Part shown: positions 19,508 to 27,239 of the stretch, piece by piece
Layout: every line of letters begins with the position of its first letter
Numbering within the stretch: the stretch's first letter is position 1
NCBI GenBank assembly: GCA_028015205.1
Contig: JAPWFG010000023.1
Location: forward strand, 1,798,001 to 1,862,000
DNA from: Mytilisepta virgata
Lineage: Eukaryota; Mollusca; Bivalvia; Mytilida; Mytilidae
Direction of reading: 5' to 3'
DNA: 64,000 bases
Program-made: the position numbers and the translations under genes
The notes under the pieces: model-generated
What the model was told of the DNA's origin: nothing
The model's input: only the letters and a program-made list of their open reading frames with translations
Databases searched by the model: none

Positions 19508-19839
19508 TGTAACAATCCGGAGAGTAACGGTCCCACGACGGATGCAATGGGTGCCAAGAGAGATCCCAAGAATCCTCCTTTCTGTAAAATGACTTTTTTC
19601 TTTTTGAGACTGACCGTCTTTTTCGCCAGTTCTCGGAGTCCGCTTTTATTTCGTTTCAATTTATCTTTCTGTCCACGAGTTAACTCGACGTGTCCTTTCA
19701 AAATGTTATCAGCACACTCGCACAAACACTCGATGAGACTTCGATCGGCTTTCTGTATGAGATGTTTTTGAATACAAGGCTTTGCGTGTCGTAAATATAC
19801 TAGATCGTTGGCGTGTTTTCGGAGACGTGTCGAGACCAT
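19504..19839 (-). CDS. Small basic protein with hydrophobic C-terminus
   Basis: A protein of 111 aa. The N-terminal two-thirds is basic and Cys-containing (KPCIQKHL, LIECLCECADNILKG, TRGQKDKLKRNKSGLREL) and the end is GGFLGSLLAPIASVVGPLLS, a Gly/hydrophobic tail that looks membrane-active. Proteins with this layout recur in Polinton/adintovirus elements and have been compared with adenovirus minor core proteins. The family function is not established. The stop overlaps the next gene's start (ATGA) and the start lies 56 bp below the ATPase stop. Confidence 0.6.
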   Translation of the reverse strand: MVSTRLRKHANDLVYLRHAKPCIQKHLIQKADRSLIECLCECADNILKGHVELTRGQKDKLKRNKSGLRELAKKTVSLKKKKVILQKGGFLGSLLAPIASVVGPLLSGLLQ

Positions 19840-19895
19840 GTTCTCTCTTCCGTTTTCCGGCCAAGACTAACGTGACGCTGTATTCACCGACGTAT

Positions 19896-20624
19896 TTATG
19901 CATCCACGTAAGCACTCTGTACTTCTCCGGGGAAAATATGGCTTCTCAATCTCAGTCGATCTGGAGTCTGTTGTTTCATATCGATGATTAAATACCCGTG
20001 AGGTTCGGCCGTGGCGGAAGCATAGGCATCTAATAAAAGATCCGCTTTCCGAGGAAACATTTGTCGAGCCAAACTATGAATCTGAGAAGAGTCTCGAGGA
20101 TTCTTGAATAAGACCATGTAATGAGCATTGAGACTGATGGTCCTGTGGTGTTTTCCCTGATGAAAGATGTTTTGTACGATATACATGACGCTGATGTTTC
20201 GATGATGACTCTTTTTAGTAAATAAGGAAGCCACTTGGTCATCGGTTTCTGTCATCAAATCATCGATGATAATCAAGTGTCGCCTACTCGAATCTAAACT
20301 ATCGATATCGGGTAGTCCTTGTATAAATTCTACACCGTCCACGGTACCATAAAGCGTTTGGTATTCGCCATAACACCATAAAATTCGATCAGGAAAAGGG
20401 CACATCATATGTTGGATATTAGCCACGAATCGTCTGACAAAGACCGATTTCCCACTTCCGGTAGAACCGGCAATCAAACAGGTAAACGGATGAATCCAAG
20501 GCATGAAATGATTCGGATCGAATCCATCGGAACAATAAAAGATATTGGGGTCTTTGGTAGGATTACAATAGTAAGGTTCTTCTTGTTCAAGGACTGGGGT
20601 TTGCTGATCGGAAGGCCAACTCAT
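19896..20624 (-). CDS. A32/FtsK-HerA-type genome packaging ATPase
   Basis: A protein of 242 aa. Walker A is at residues 53-60 (GSTGSGKS) within CLIAGSTGSGKSVFVRRF, and Walker B at about 117-122 (LIIIDD). A glutamine-bearing strand (MYIVQNIF) and an arginine-rich segment (KNPRDSSQIHSLARQMFPRK) follow, as in the poxvirus A32-like packaging ATPases of Polintons. By homology it drives DNA into preformed capsids. It has its own TATA-like box (TATAAAATC, about 20665-20673) about 41 nt above the ATG and opens the morphogenesis gene cluster. Intact. Confidence 0.92.
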   Translation of the reverse strand: MSWPSDQQTPVLEQEEPYYCNPTKDPNIFYCSDGFDPNHFMPWIHPFTCLIAGSTGSGKSVFVRRFVANIQHMMCPFPDRILWCYGEYQTLYGTVDGVEFIQGLPDIDSLDSSRRHLIIIDDLMTETDDQVASLFTKKSHHRNISVMYIVQNIFHQGKHHRTISLNAHYMVLFKNPRDSSQIHSLARQMFPRKADLLLDAYASATAEPHGYLIIDMKQQTPDRLRLRSHIFPGEVQSAYVDA

Positions 20625-20661
20625 GTTGTCGGTTTGAGTGGTAGATCAAGACTGATCGTGG

Positions 20662-20676
20662 TGATTTTATACTGGG
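20662..20676 (-). promoter_or_regulatory. TATA-like box upstream of the ATPase gene
   Basis: The minus strand reads CAGTATAAAATCACC, 38-52 nt above the ATG at 20624. It is probably the promoter for the ATPase and perhaps for the genes packed behind it. Confidence 0.5.
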
Positions 20677-20711
20677 ATATTTATCGACGACCAACACAAA
20701 TGAAACAGTTT

Positions 20712-20724
20712 CATATTTTATTTT
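20712..20724 (-). terminator. AATAAA polyadenylation signal at the PC4-like gene end
   Basis: The minus strand reads TAAAATAAAATAT directly across the stop codon of the PC4-like gene, giving an AATAAA hexamer with almost no 3' UTR. Confidence 0.5.
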
Positions 20725-21233
20725 ACAAAATCTACATCAGTCAATGTTTTAAGTTCTGGTTCTTTCTCTTCAAACAAAGGTATGATCTTCTTCAGTTCTT
20801 GCCATTCGTAAGGACTCAGGGTTATACCTCTCTTGGTTGGTTGTAAAGTCAGTTCTCCATTAGGCACGAAATATTTTCTGACGTGAATGATAGGATAGGG
20901 TGCTTTAATGATGACATAAACATCTTCTCCCAGATGATATCTCCAGTCCACCGGTTCTTTATCCTTGATTCTGGTGATCAGGTCGTCCACCACTTCTGTA
21001 GTACTGCACAACATTTTCCACTGCATTAACGACAGGCTGACTCCGGTCTTGGTGGGCACCGTTTCACTTTCCCAACATCTGAGATCTACTCTTTTACTGC
21101 CTTTCCATTCTGTCAGCTCTGCATAACGTCCTCCACCCAGTAGTACTTTCAAAGGAATATTGGAATCTGTCATGGCGTCTTGAACGATATCGCGCTTGGT
21201 CTGGTCTTTGGTTTTCTTTTCTTTACGAGACAT
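20718..21233 (-). CDS. Tandem PC4-like ssDNA-binding protein
   Basis: A protein of 171 aa. After a Lys-rich N-terminus (MSRKEKKTKDQTKRD) there are two domains of PC4/p15 type. Domain A (about 28-88) has KVLLGGGRYAELTEWKGSKR, VDLRCWES, PTKTGVSLSLMQWKML. Domain B (about 98-157) has YHLGEDVYVIIKA, IIHVRKYF, LQPTKRGITLSPYEWQELKK. In PC4 this fold binds single-stranded DNA and regulates RNA polymerase II. In a protein-primed replicating element it could be the ssDNA-binding replication factor or a late transcription factor. The CARD protein at 13532-14296 contains the same pair and is probably its paralogue. The own TATA box lies at 21263-21275. Confidence 0.75.
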   Translation of the reverse strand: MSRKEKKTKDQTKRDIVQDAMTDSNIPLKVLLGGGRYAELTEWKGSKRVDLRCWESETVPTKTGVSLSLMQWKMLCSTTEVVDDLITRIKDKEPVDWRYHLGEDVYVIIKAPYPIIHVRKYFVPNGELTLQPTKRGITLSPYEWQELKKIIPLFEEKEPELKTLTDVDFVK

Positions 21234-21262
21234 ATCGGCTGACTGATTCCTCTTCTTGCTGG

Positions 21263-21275
21263 TCTATTTATATAC
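21263..21275 (-). promoter_or_regulatory. TATA box of the PC4-like gene
   Basis: GTATATAAATAGA on the minus strand, about 30-42 nt above the ATG at 21233, implies a very short 5' UTR. Confidence 0.6.
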
Positions 21276-21354
21276 ATATCGGAGATGAACTGGATTGGTT
21301 CTTATATTATGAAACATGAAACAGGATTGGCTATCTTTCCGACATCGTAATTGG

Positions 21355-21585
21355 TTAACTTCTCCCGTTCCGATTGGTCGAAAATCTGGTATTTTCATTG
21401 GTCAATTCCAACCGTTTCGATAGATCAACACGATGGTACACTGTCCAAATATGTGGCGCCCAATCCGGAAACTGCTCACAATAGGTACGAGTAAACGCCG
21501 ACAATACGACCAGTCTTCCTTGGTTCACCACACCGTCTTCGAACATGGCAGTGACGATTCTCTCGTATGCTTGGAAGGGGTCCAT
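21355..21585 (-). CDS. Small Bcl-2-like (BH1-containing) ORF
   Basis: A protein of 76 aa from the first ATG at 21585 (the frame is open ten codons further up, to a GTG). The core YERIVTAMFEDGVVNQGR followed by LVVLSAFTRTYC matches the helix 4-5/BH1 region of Bcl-2 family proteins, especially the Mcl-1 pattern DG-V-x-N-x-GR-(I/L)-V; the usual Trp of NWGR is Gln here. A PDWAPHIW stretch follows roughly where the family carries later helices, but a full Bcl-2 fold (about 150 aa) is not present. It may be a minimal viral homologue, one exon of a spliced gene, or a decayed gene. Viral Bcl-2 proteins block host apoptosis; that role here is inference. TATA boxes lie just upstream. Confidence 0.5.
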   Translation of the reverse strand: MDPFQAYERIVTAMFEDGVVNQGRLVVLSAFTRTYCEQFPDWAPHIWTVYHRVDLSKRLELTNENTRFSTNRNGRS

Positions 21586-21616
21586 CGTACGAATGACTTC
21601 TCTGATTATCTTCACT

Positions 21617-21662
21617 TCCTTTTATACACGTGACAGGCTGGAGCTTTCCTCTATAAATAGAA
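21617..21662 (-). promoter_or_regulatory. TATA-like elements upstream of the Bcl-2-like ORF
   Basis: The minus strand has TTTCTATTTATAGAGG (about 21649-21662) and CACGTGTATAAAAGG (about 21617-21631). Either could serve the ATG at 21585; the second also overlaps an E-box CACGTG. Confidence 0.5.
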
Positions 21663-21709
21663 AATGAGTGTAAATTTAGAAACATAGTTTTTTTTTTCCA
21701 AACACCCAC

Positions 21710-21836
21710 TATGGTCCGCGGTCAGGGCTTTTAACGACCTGACAACCCTCAACGAGAGGGTATCCCCTATCCGCCACCTGGGGGACGCGCTAGGCAGCTC
21801 TGTGGGTTGAGCCCCTGTGTTACATCACAGGTACCT

Positions 21837-21840
<4 letters not shown>
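21710..21840. repeat. GC-rich structured block of unknown origin
   Basis: A block with several potential stems: CCTGTGTTACATCACAGG, CCCTCAACGAGAGGG, and GGTCAGGGCTTTTAACGACC next to GACAACC. It resembles the 5' part of some invertebrate LINEs or a SINE-like unit that I cannot name. It separates the Bcl-2-like ORF from the poly-A tract of the polymerase gene. No ORF. Confidence 0.4.

Positions 21841-21841
<1 letters not shown>

Positions 21842-21887
<46 letters not shown>
21842..21887 (-). terminator. Pure A tract (about 45 nt) 3' of the polymerase gene
   Basis: An uninterrupted T run on the plus strand, about 100 nt downstream of the polymerase stop on the minus strand. Its place parallels the A-tracts behind the CARD gene and the protease gene. 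It could be an encoded poly(A)/termination signal, a relic of an RNA-derived insertion, or an expanded homopolymer. Confidence 0.45.
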
Positions 21888-21987
21888 TCATCGGTTAACA
21901 GACGACTCTAAAAAGAGTGGTCTGTTCATACATCAAATGAAAAGCTTTCCCACTGTAATCAGTCGAGTCGGTAAGCCGTTCATCCGA

Positions 21988-24900
21988 TCAAATATCTAAG
22001 GGTGTCGTGGACACCCCGTCCGCCAAAACTTTACGTTTTGGATAAAAGTAGGAAAAGCCAGCTCGCTCTTGCAAGTAGGTGTAGACTTGATTATCTACAG
22101 AACAAAACCCTCTGTTGGTTCCGGAGCCAGTGTTCTTTGACAGGAGAACGTCCATGTATTTTTCTTTGTTGATGTCGTTGGTTCTCTTGTTGACCCCTTT
22201 ACAGCTAAACTTGGTTTCCTCTCCAAAGCAAAAGTACGTCTTGCTACACAAGGCTATCATCCCGTCACCACTGAATTCTGTCTTGAACAGTCCTGGAGTC
22301 CTCTTATCCCAAGCAGCCAGTTGTGGTGTATCAGTACGGGGAAACCAATTCTTCTTCTCTGCTTCAAAGCGCCGACGCAACTCCGGTTTGATCACTTCCT
22401 CCAAACTATCGCCAGAGAGAGCCATGTAGGCACTGTCGGTGTCCATTGCACAATACTGGAAATCACGGCGATCGACAAAGACGTCCATAAAATCGTAATA
22501 AAATTCCAACATCCGAAGCTTGGCGTACTGGTAAACGAAACAGCCAATGTGCATGGGCAGGTCCAGGTGTATGGTCTTCTTACTCATTTCCACTTCGAAT
22601 GTTTTGTCGCTCAGCTGGTTGCATCGCCGGAAAGAGGGATCTACGAGGTAGCGACTGATCTGGTGTTCCTGGCAGTAAATCACATCCGTGTGCCTTTCCT
22701 TGTTGGTCACCGTCTTGCCGTAGCTGGAATTTCCCCTCAGTTTCTCGTTTTCTGCAATTATCTTCTTATTTGGGTCGGCATCTCCGGCTCGCCTGGCATT
22801 ACTGACTTGATCTCCGAAGGGTCTGAAACACGCCGACGGCGTGTACTCCACTACCTGGTAAATCTTGGTGACTTTAAGTCCGTGGTTGACGTACCATTTC
22901 AGCAACGGGGATATTACCATGATCTTCTCTCCAAACATGCTGCCGATTAATGACTTTCTAGGCTGCTGCATGATTCCTTTTTCTTCTGCATACCTCTTCA
23001 TGTGGTCCCCAATGTCGTCTCTGGACACGTTCACGTTCTTAAAGACTGGAGGCATTTCTGCAAATTTCAACTTTAGATCCTCAGGTACGTGCAGGTCCAC
23101 TTCCAAGGCACCAAACAACTTGTCCTCCATCACGGCTCTCATGATGTCGTCTTCGGTCATCGTGGCGAAACGATCACAGGGTCTCTGCCTCTGGGACACG
23201 AAGGTCTTGATTCCTTGGTCTTCTTTCTTTAACCGGTCCCATTCGCACTCCCACATCTGTTTCACTTGGTAGTCGTTTTCTGTTATGTACTGTATTTTTT
23301 CTTGTGTAGTCTTGTATAATTCATCCAGGCTCTTTCCGTTCAACGGGTTTTCTGTCTTTCCCCGAGTCAGGCGACAACAATGTCCGTGCCACAGGCAGCC
23401 CTGGAACTCGTAAACTGTATTAGTAGCTTTACAGTAACCATCCACGGGAAGGCGCCGACGTCCGATCAGTTTTTCCGTATCGTTCCCCTGGTGACGTATG
23501 TGGTGTCCTGTCTCCTTGGCTTCCCATTCCAACCACTCGATAGCCATTCGTTCGTACCTTCGAGGTGTCTGTCTTCTAAAATCGTCCTCGCTCTTGCGAC
23601 GGACGAAGTGACCCGTTGGCATATCCTGCATAATACTCCACAAATACAAGGCATTGGCGTCCACACCGTAGATCTTCTTGCACGGTTTTGGGTCTTGGTA
23701 TTCGGCAGGACGAATGAAGGTCTGGTCTTTCTCGTGGTATCTGTGGAAGACGATGCTGGGTCCACCCACTATGTTTTCTTTGTACAACTCGTACAGATCT
23801 TTATTCTTCTCGTCCGGAACGGTGAAATAATCGGACAGACCATCGAACATGGTTTTCAGTGTGAGTCCCGGTACACTGATTCCGTGTTTAAACATGTCCA
23901 CCTTCAATCCCTTGTAATATACAAACATCTTCTCGATGGCTTCCAGCATGGGCTCCACGTCTTTGTTGTTGTACCATATCAGGAACTCTTTCATGTTCTT
24001 CATGTTCTTTTCCTGCCAGACTTGGCGACACAGCTGGTACTCTTCGGGTGCAATGTTCTCGTTTTTCAGCGTACTGAAAAATGCCTGGTGTGGTGGTAAC
24101 TCCGTCACGGCCAACTTGTCTAAACCGGTCATCCACTCGTATGGAAAAAACCCTTTCTCTTCCGTACAACCGTAGGCTTTCAAAAACTGGGAGTAACTAA
24201 ATCCGGGAGCCAGGTAGTTGGTGATGTCCAAAAATTTCAACTTCTCCGTCTTGATGCACATGAAATTGTTGTTGCGTTTCACGGTATACTTTATCTTGTG
24301 ACTTTCCACCAGACGAGTGAAGAAATCTATCTTCATGGCGTTCACGTCGTATTTCCCGGTGTTGAAGCCAATCACGGGTAATTCTTGGAGATGTCTTTCC
24401 AGTTGCTGCTTCAACTTGTACAGGTGATGTTTCTTTTCCTGGCGTTCTCGCTCTTCGTCGTCTTGGTATTCTTCCAGGTCCCGGTCCAGTCTCTCTTGGA
24501 TCTCTTCAAAGACACCAGCATACCTGGGCATCAGTAAGCGAAAGGCTTTGTCACTGATTTCTGTCAAATGGATCAAACAGGAATCCACGGTTTCACTGCT
24601 ATCGCCTTCGGACACGAAACAAACTGGCTCTGTAAACTCCGGTACGTTGGAACACACGGAGACGCTGAGCAAAACGTGCTGGCTGGTCCATTCCAATTTT
24701 TCAGATCTTGGTTTTTCTGTAGGTTGAAGCATCGCCTCTATATCGTAAGTGGCTCTGTAAGGGTAATATCTGCCTTCTTCCGGGACTTGGATACCTTCGT
24801 CCTCCAAACGTTCAAACACGGTCTGTGGTGTATGGTACACCCCGCCGGGATATTTGTACAGGACTTCACCGGTGCAGGTTCTCTCGTGTCTGTGTAAGTG

Positions 24901-26172
24901 CCCTACATGCTTCCACATCTGGTCACATTTGGAACATAGGTAACTGTGACTGTATTTCTCCATGTCGCTGACATAACTAAAATGGTTGTCGTACAAATTC
25001 AAGTTCATGGTGTCCTGGAAATTGTAAGGAGAACGTCGTACCAATCTCGCCGCTACTTCGCCGTCTTCTGTCTCTTGCAGCTCGTACACACAGATGTTGA
25101 GTTGGAACAGTGGTTCGATGTAGGCCAAATCGTCTAAACAAATACCTTTGAAATCACTGCCGGACATTTCTGTCTTCTCCAAATATTGACGATAGTAAGT
25201 CTTGGCAGGTACTTCTACGTTTACTACGGGAGCTCCACGGTGGACGGCCAAACATCGGAAAAAACACAGGTTGTCATCATATGGCCCATTGGATCCAGCA
25301 ACCAGTGCGACGACACCACGGTTTTTCAAAATGAAGTCTGGTAACACGACTCTGGCTCCTATGGGATGTTCCACCAACTTGTTGACATAAAACGTGGCAT
25401 TTGTCAGTAAATGCACCACCCATTTGGTATCGGGTCTCTGCTGCCGGATAAACTCCAAAATGTCGTGACGGCTCAATTCTTCCAAAAACTTCTCTAGGTC
25501 TTCTTCATTCCTAATCAGGTGTGGTACGTCGAAAAATCTGGCGTTGTTCTGGCTGGAATGGAAGTATCTCAGTTCTCCGGTCTCTACGTTCCTCAGTACA
25601 AATCCAAACGACACGTTGATCTTGAAGGCCGTGGTCTGGAGTTCGAAAATGTGGCGAATCATGTCAGAAAAGGTGGCGGTAGTAATCTCGTTCAACGTAA
25701 AGTTGAACCGATCCTGGACACGGTTGCCGGTATTTTCTTCTGTCCTGATGGACTGCCAGTGTCTCAGGTACAAAACCCTGGTATCGGGATCTTCTGGCAA
25801 AACGTCTGGTTGAGATGGACTGGTTGGACTCTCAGGTGGCGACATCGTCCTGCGTCTTTTCGCACTGGGGCCAGGTAGTGGCGAGGCTGGTCTCTTGACT
25901 GGTTTCTTCATCCTGGGCTTGGCATCTGGCTTGGTATGCAACAGTCTGTGGCGAGCAAGGTTGTCCGATCTGTTAAAGTACTGCCCACAGTCTGGACACT
26001 CCAGGGTGTACTGGTGGGACTCCTGGTGGCGATTCCGGTTGTCGGCCCTGGCAAACTCCTTTCCACATACCTGGCAGGAATACGTCTGGTCTGCAACAGC
26101 ATGGGTCTTCTGGAGGCGAAGCAGGTTTCTCTTCTCCGTAAACGTCTTACTGCACTTCTCGCAAGAGAACAT
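21988..26172 (-). CDS. Protein-primed DNA polymerase B with zinc fingers
   Basis: A protein of 1394 aa. N-terminal C2H2 fingers are at residues 4-24 (the third ligand is Leu20, so finger 1 is degenerate), 33-53 and 59-79. A Pro/basic linker follows. At about 297-311 comes DDNLCFFRCLAVHRG and at 397 a DNHFSYV, together like the Cys and His boxes of an OTU-type fold. A C2HC finger is at 413-433. The 3'-5' exonuclease has D477/E479 (YDIEA), FNTGKYD (603-609) and YNNKD (734-738). Polymerase motifs are GVDANALYLWS (A, D838), KLRGNSSYGK (B, 1144-1153) and AMDTDSAY (C, D1244/D1246). It replicates the linear element from protein-primed termini. It is transcribed from the TATA promoter just upstream and is intact in all catalytic motifs. 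Confidence 0.95.
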   Translation of the reverse strand: MFSCEKCSKTFTEKRNLLRLQKTHAVADQTYSCQVCGKEFARADNRNRHQESHQYTLECPDCGQYFNRSDNLARHRLLHTKPDAKPRMKKPVKRPASPLPGPSAKRRRTMSPPESPTSPSQPDVLPEDPDTRVLYLRHWQSIRTEENTGNRVQDRFNFTLNEITTATFSDMIRHIFELQTTAFKINVSFGFVLRNVETGELRYFHSSQNNARFFDVPHLIRNEEDLEKFLEELSRHDILEFIRQQRPDTKWVVHLLTNATFYVNKLVEHPIGARVVLPDFILKNRGVVALVAGSNGPYDDNLCFFRCLAVHRGAPVVNVEVPAKTYYRQYLEKTEMSGSDFKGICLDDLAYIEPLFQLNICVYELQETEDGEVAARLVRRSPYNFQDTMNLNLYDNHFSYVSDMEKYSHSYLCSKCDQMWKHVGHLHRHERTCTGEVLYKYPGGVYHTPQTVFERLEDEGIQVPEEGRYYPYRATYDIEAMLQPTEKPRSEKLEWTSQHVLLSVSVCSNVPEFTEPVCFVSEGDSSETVDSCLIHLTEISDKAFRLLMPRYAGVFEEIQERLDRDLEEYQDDEERERQEKKHHLYKLKQQLERHLQELPVIGFNTGKYDVNAMKIDFFTRLVESHKIKYTVKRNNNFMCIKTEKLKFLDITNYLAPGFSYSQFLKAYGCTEEKGFFPYEWMTGLDKLAVTELPPHQAFFSTLKNENIAPEEYQLCRQVWQEKNMKNMKEFLIWYNNKDVEPMLEAIEKMFVYYKGLKVDMFKHGISVPGLTLKTMFDGLSDYFTVPDEKNKDLYELYKENIVGGPSIVFHRYHEKDQTFIRPAEYQDPKPCKKIYGVDANALYLWSIMQDMPTGHFVRRKSEDDFRRQTPRRYERMAIEWLEWEAKETGHHIRHQGNDTEKLIGRRRLPVDGYCKATNTVYEFQGCLWHGHCCRLTRGKTENPLNGKSLDELYKTTQEKIQYITENDYQVKQMWECEWDRLKKEDQGIKTFVSQRQRPCDRFATMTEDDIMRAVMEDKLFGALEVDLHVPEDLKLKFAEMPPVFKNVNVSRDDIGDHMKRYAEEKGIMQQPRKSLIGSMFGEKIMVISPLLKWYVNHGLKVTKIYQVVEYTPSACFRPFGDQVSNARRAGDADPNKKIIAENEKLRGNSSYGKTVTNKERHTDVIYCQEHQISRYLVDPSFRRCNQLSDKTFEVEMSKKTIHLDLPMHIGCFVYQYAKLRMLEFYYDFMDVFVDRRDFQYCAMDTDSAYMALSGDSLEEVIKPELRRRFEAEKKNWFPRTDTPQLAAWDKRTPGLFKTEFSGDGMIALCSKTYFCFGEETKFSCKGVNKRTNDINKEKYMDVLLSKNTGSGTNRGFCSVDNQVYTYLQERAGFSYFYPKRKVLADGVSTTPLDI

Positions 26173-26185
26173 GGTCGTTACCTTT

Positions 26186-26245
26186 TCAAAGGTTCAAGAC
26201 GAAATGAGAGGTTCTGCACTGTATATATAGCCAGAACGCGGACGT
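26186..26245 (-). promoter_or_regulatory. TATA promoter of the polymerase gene, shared with the CARD gene
   Basis: The minus strand reads ACGTCCGCGTTCTGGC, then TATATATACAGTGCAGAACC, then TCTCATTTCGTCTT; TCATTT fits an arthropod-type initiator about 25 bp below the TATA start. The ATG is at 26172. The same block with a few changes precedes the CARD gene. Confidence 0.8.
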
Positions 26246-26370
26246 AAAAGAGAACACCATGGGTGTCTTCGCTCAGGTCCGCGTCGACCAAAATTTTCGA
26301 TTTTTTCCTGAACGCGGACGGAATAGAGAGCACCATGGGTGTCTACGATCAGGTCCGCGTCCACGACATG
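26230..26370. repeat. Upstream duplicated elements: GAACGCGGACG...CACCATGGGTG
   Basis: Two copies in tandem read GAACGCGGACG, about 8 bp, AGAG(A)CACCATGGGTGTC, about 8 bp, CAGGTCCGCGTC. Single related copies are at about 14354 (CARD promoter) and 27076. CGCGGAC and GTCCGCG are complementary, so each unit is also an inverted repeat with a CACCATGGGTG centre. These may be enhancer- or operator-like sites for the early-type promoters. Confidence 0.6.
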
Positions 26371-26390
26371 TTTCAACACGTTTTCTAATG

Positions 26391-27068
26391 GAAATTTCCA
26401 TGACGTCACATTAACGGGATCCAACATGAACGCCAAAAAATATAAAAAATAAAAATAAAAAATAATAAAAAATAAAAAAAATTAAAAATAAAAAAATTAT
26501 TATTACTTGTTAAAAAAATAAGAAAAATTAGAAAAAAAATATATTTAAAAAAAATTATAAAAAATAATAAAAAATTAAGAAAATTAAGAAAAATTAGACA
26601 AATTATAAAATAATAAAATACTTACCTAACCCTAAAATAATCTTATCCCTAACACTAGTACCACTTCAAAGTCATAAGGGATTGAGCCCAATCCAGCATT
26701 TGAAACATGACTTTGAAGTGGTACTAGTGTTAGGGATAAGATTATTTTAGGGTTAGGTAAGTATTTTATTATTTTCTTAATTTTTTTTTTCTATTTATAT
26801 TATCATATTTTTTTTTATTTAATATATTTACATAATTTTTTAATTTTTTATTATTTTTTTTAATATTTTTATATTTAATATTTTTTTTCTAATTTTTCTT
26901 AATTTTTATTATTATTATTTTTATTTTTTTAATTTTTTTATTTTTAATTTTTTTTATTTTTTATTATTTTTTATTTTTATTTTTTATATTTTTTGGCGTT
27001 CATGTTGGATCCCGTTAATGTGACGTCATGGAAATTTCCATGACGTCACATTAACGGGATCCAACATG
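26391..27068. repeat. Large foldback inside the Polinton right end
   Basis: Arms of about 300 bp (26391-26690 and about 26705-27040) are inverted copies. Outermost text is CATGACGTCACATTAACGGG ... ATCCAACATGAACGCC and the inner arm ends CTAACACTAGTACCACTTCA. A direct copy of the first 38 bp follows at 27031-27068. The arms are extremely AT-rich between these anchors. It may be a nested foldback element or a structure used by the virus-like element. No ORF. Confidence 0.75.
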
Positions 27069-27239
27069 GATGCCTCCACGAACGCGGACCTGTAAGTGAG
27101 CACCCCCCTCCGGAAACGACCGAACATTCACGAAGAGTGAAAAATTGTTCCGAAGACGTCTAAATGCTTCCGAATGTTTGCGAAAACCCAGTAAATAGTT
27201 AAAATAATTATAGTTTTTTTACTAAATGGTTCCAAAACC
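27069..27239. other. Spacer with a GAACGCGGACCTG copy
   Basis: It carries one further copy of the promoter-upstream motif (about 27078) and CGAA-rich text with no coding potential. Confidence 0.4.

Noticed and set aside
19709..19915. Minus-strand open frame between the ATPase and the small basic protein
   Set aside because: It overlaps both real genes in another frame and has no domain.
22321..24099. Long plus-strand open frames opposite PolB
   Set aside because: Shadow frames of the polymerase gene; no independent motif.
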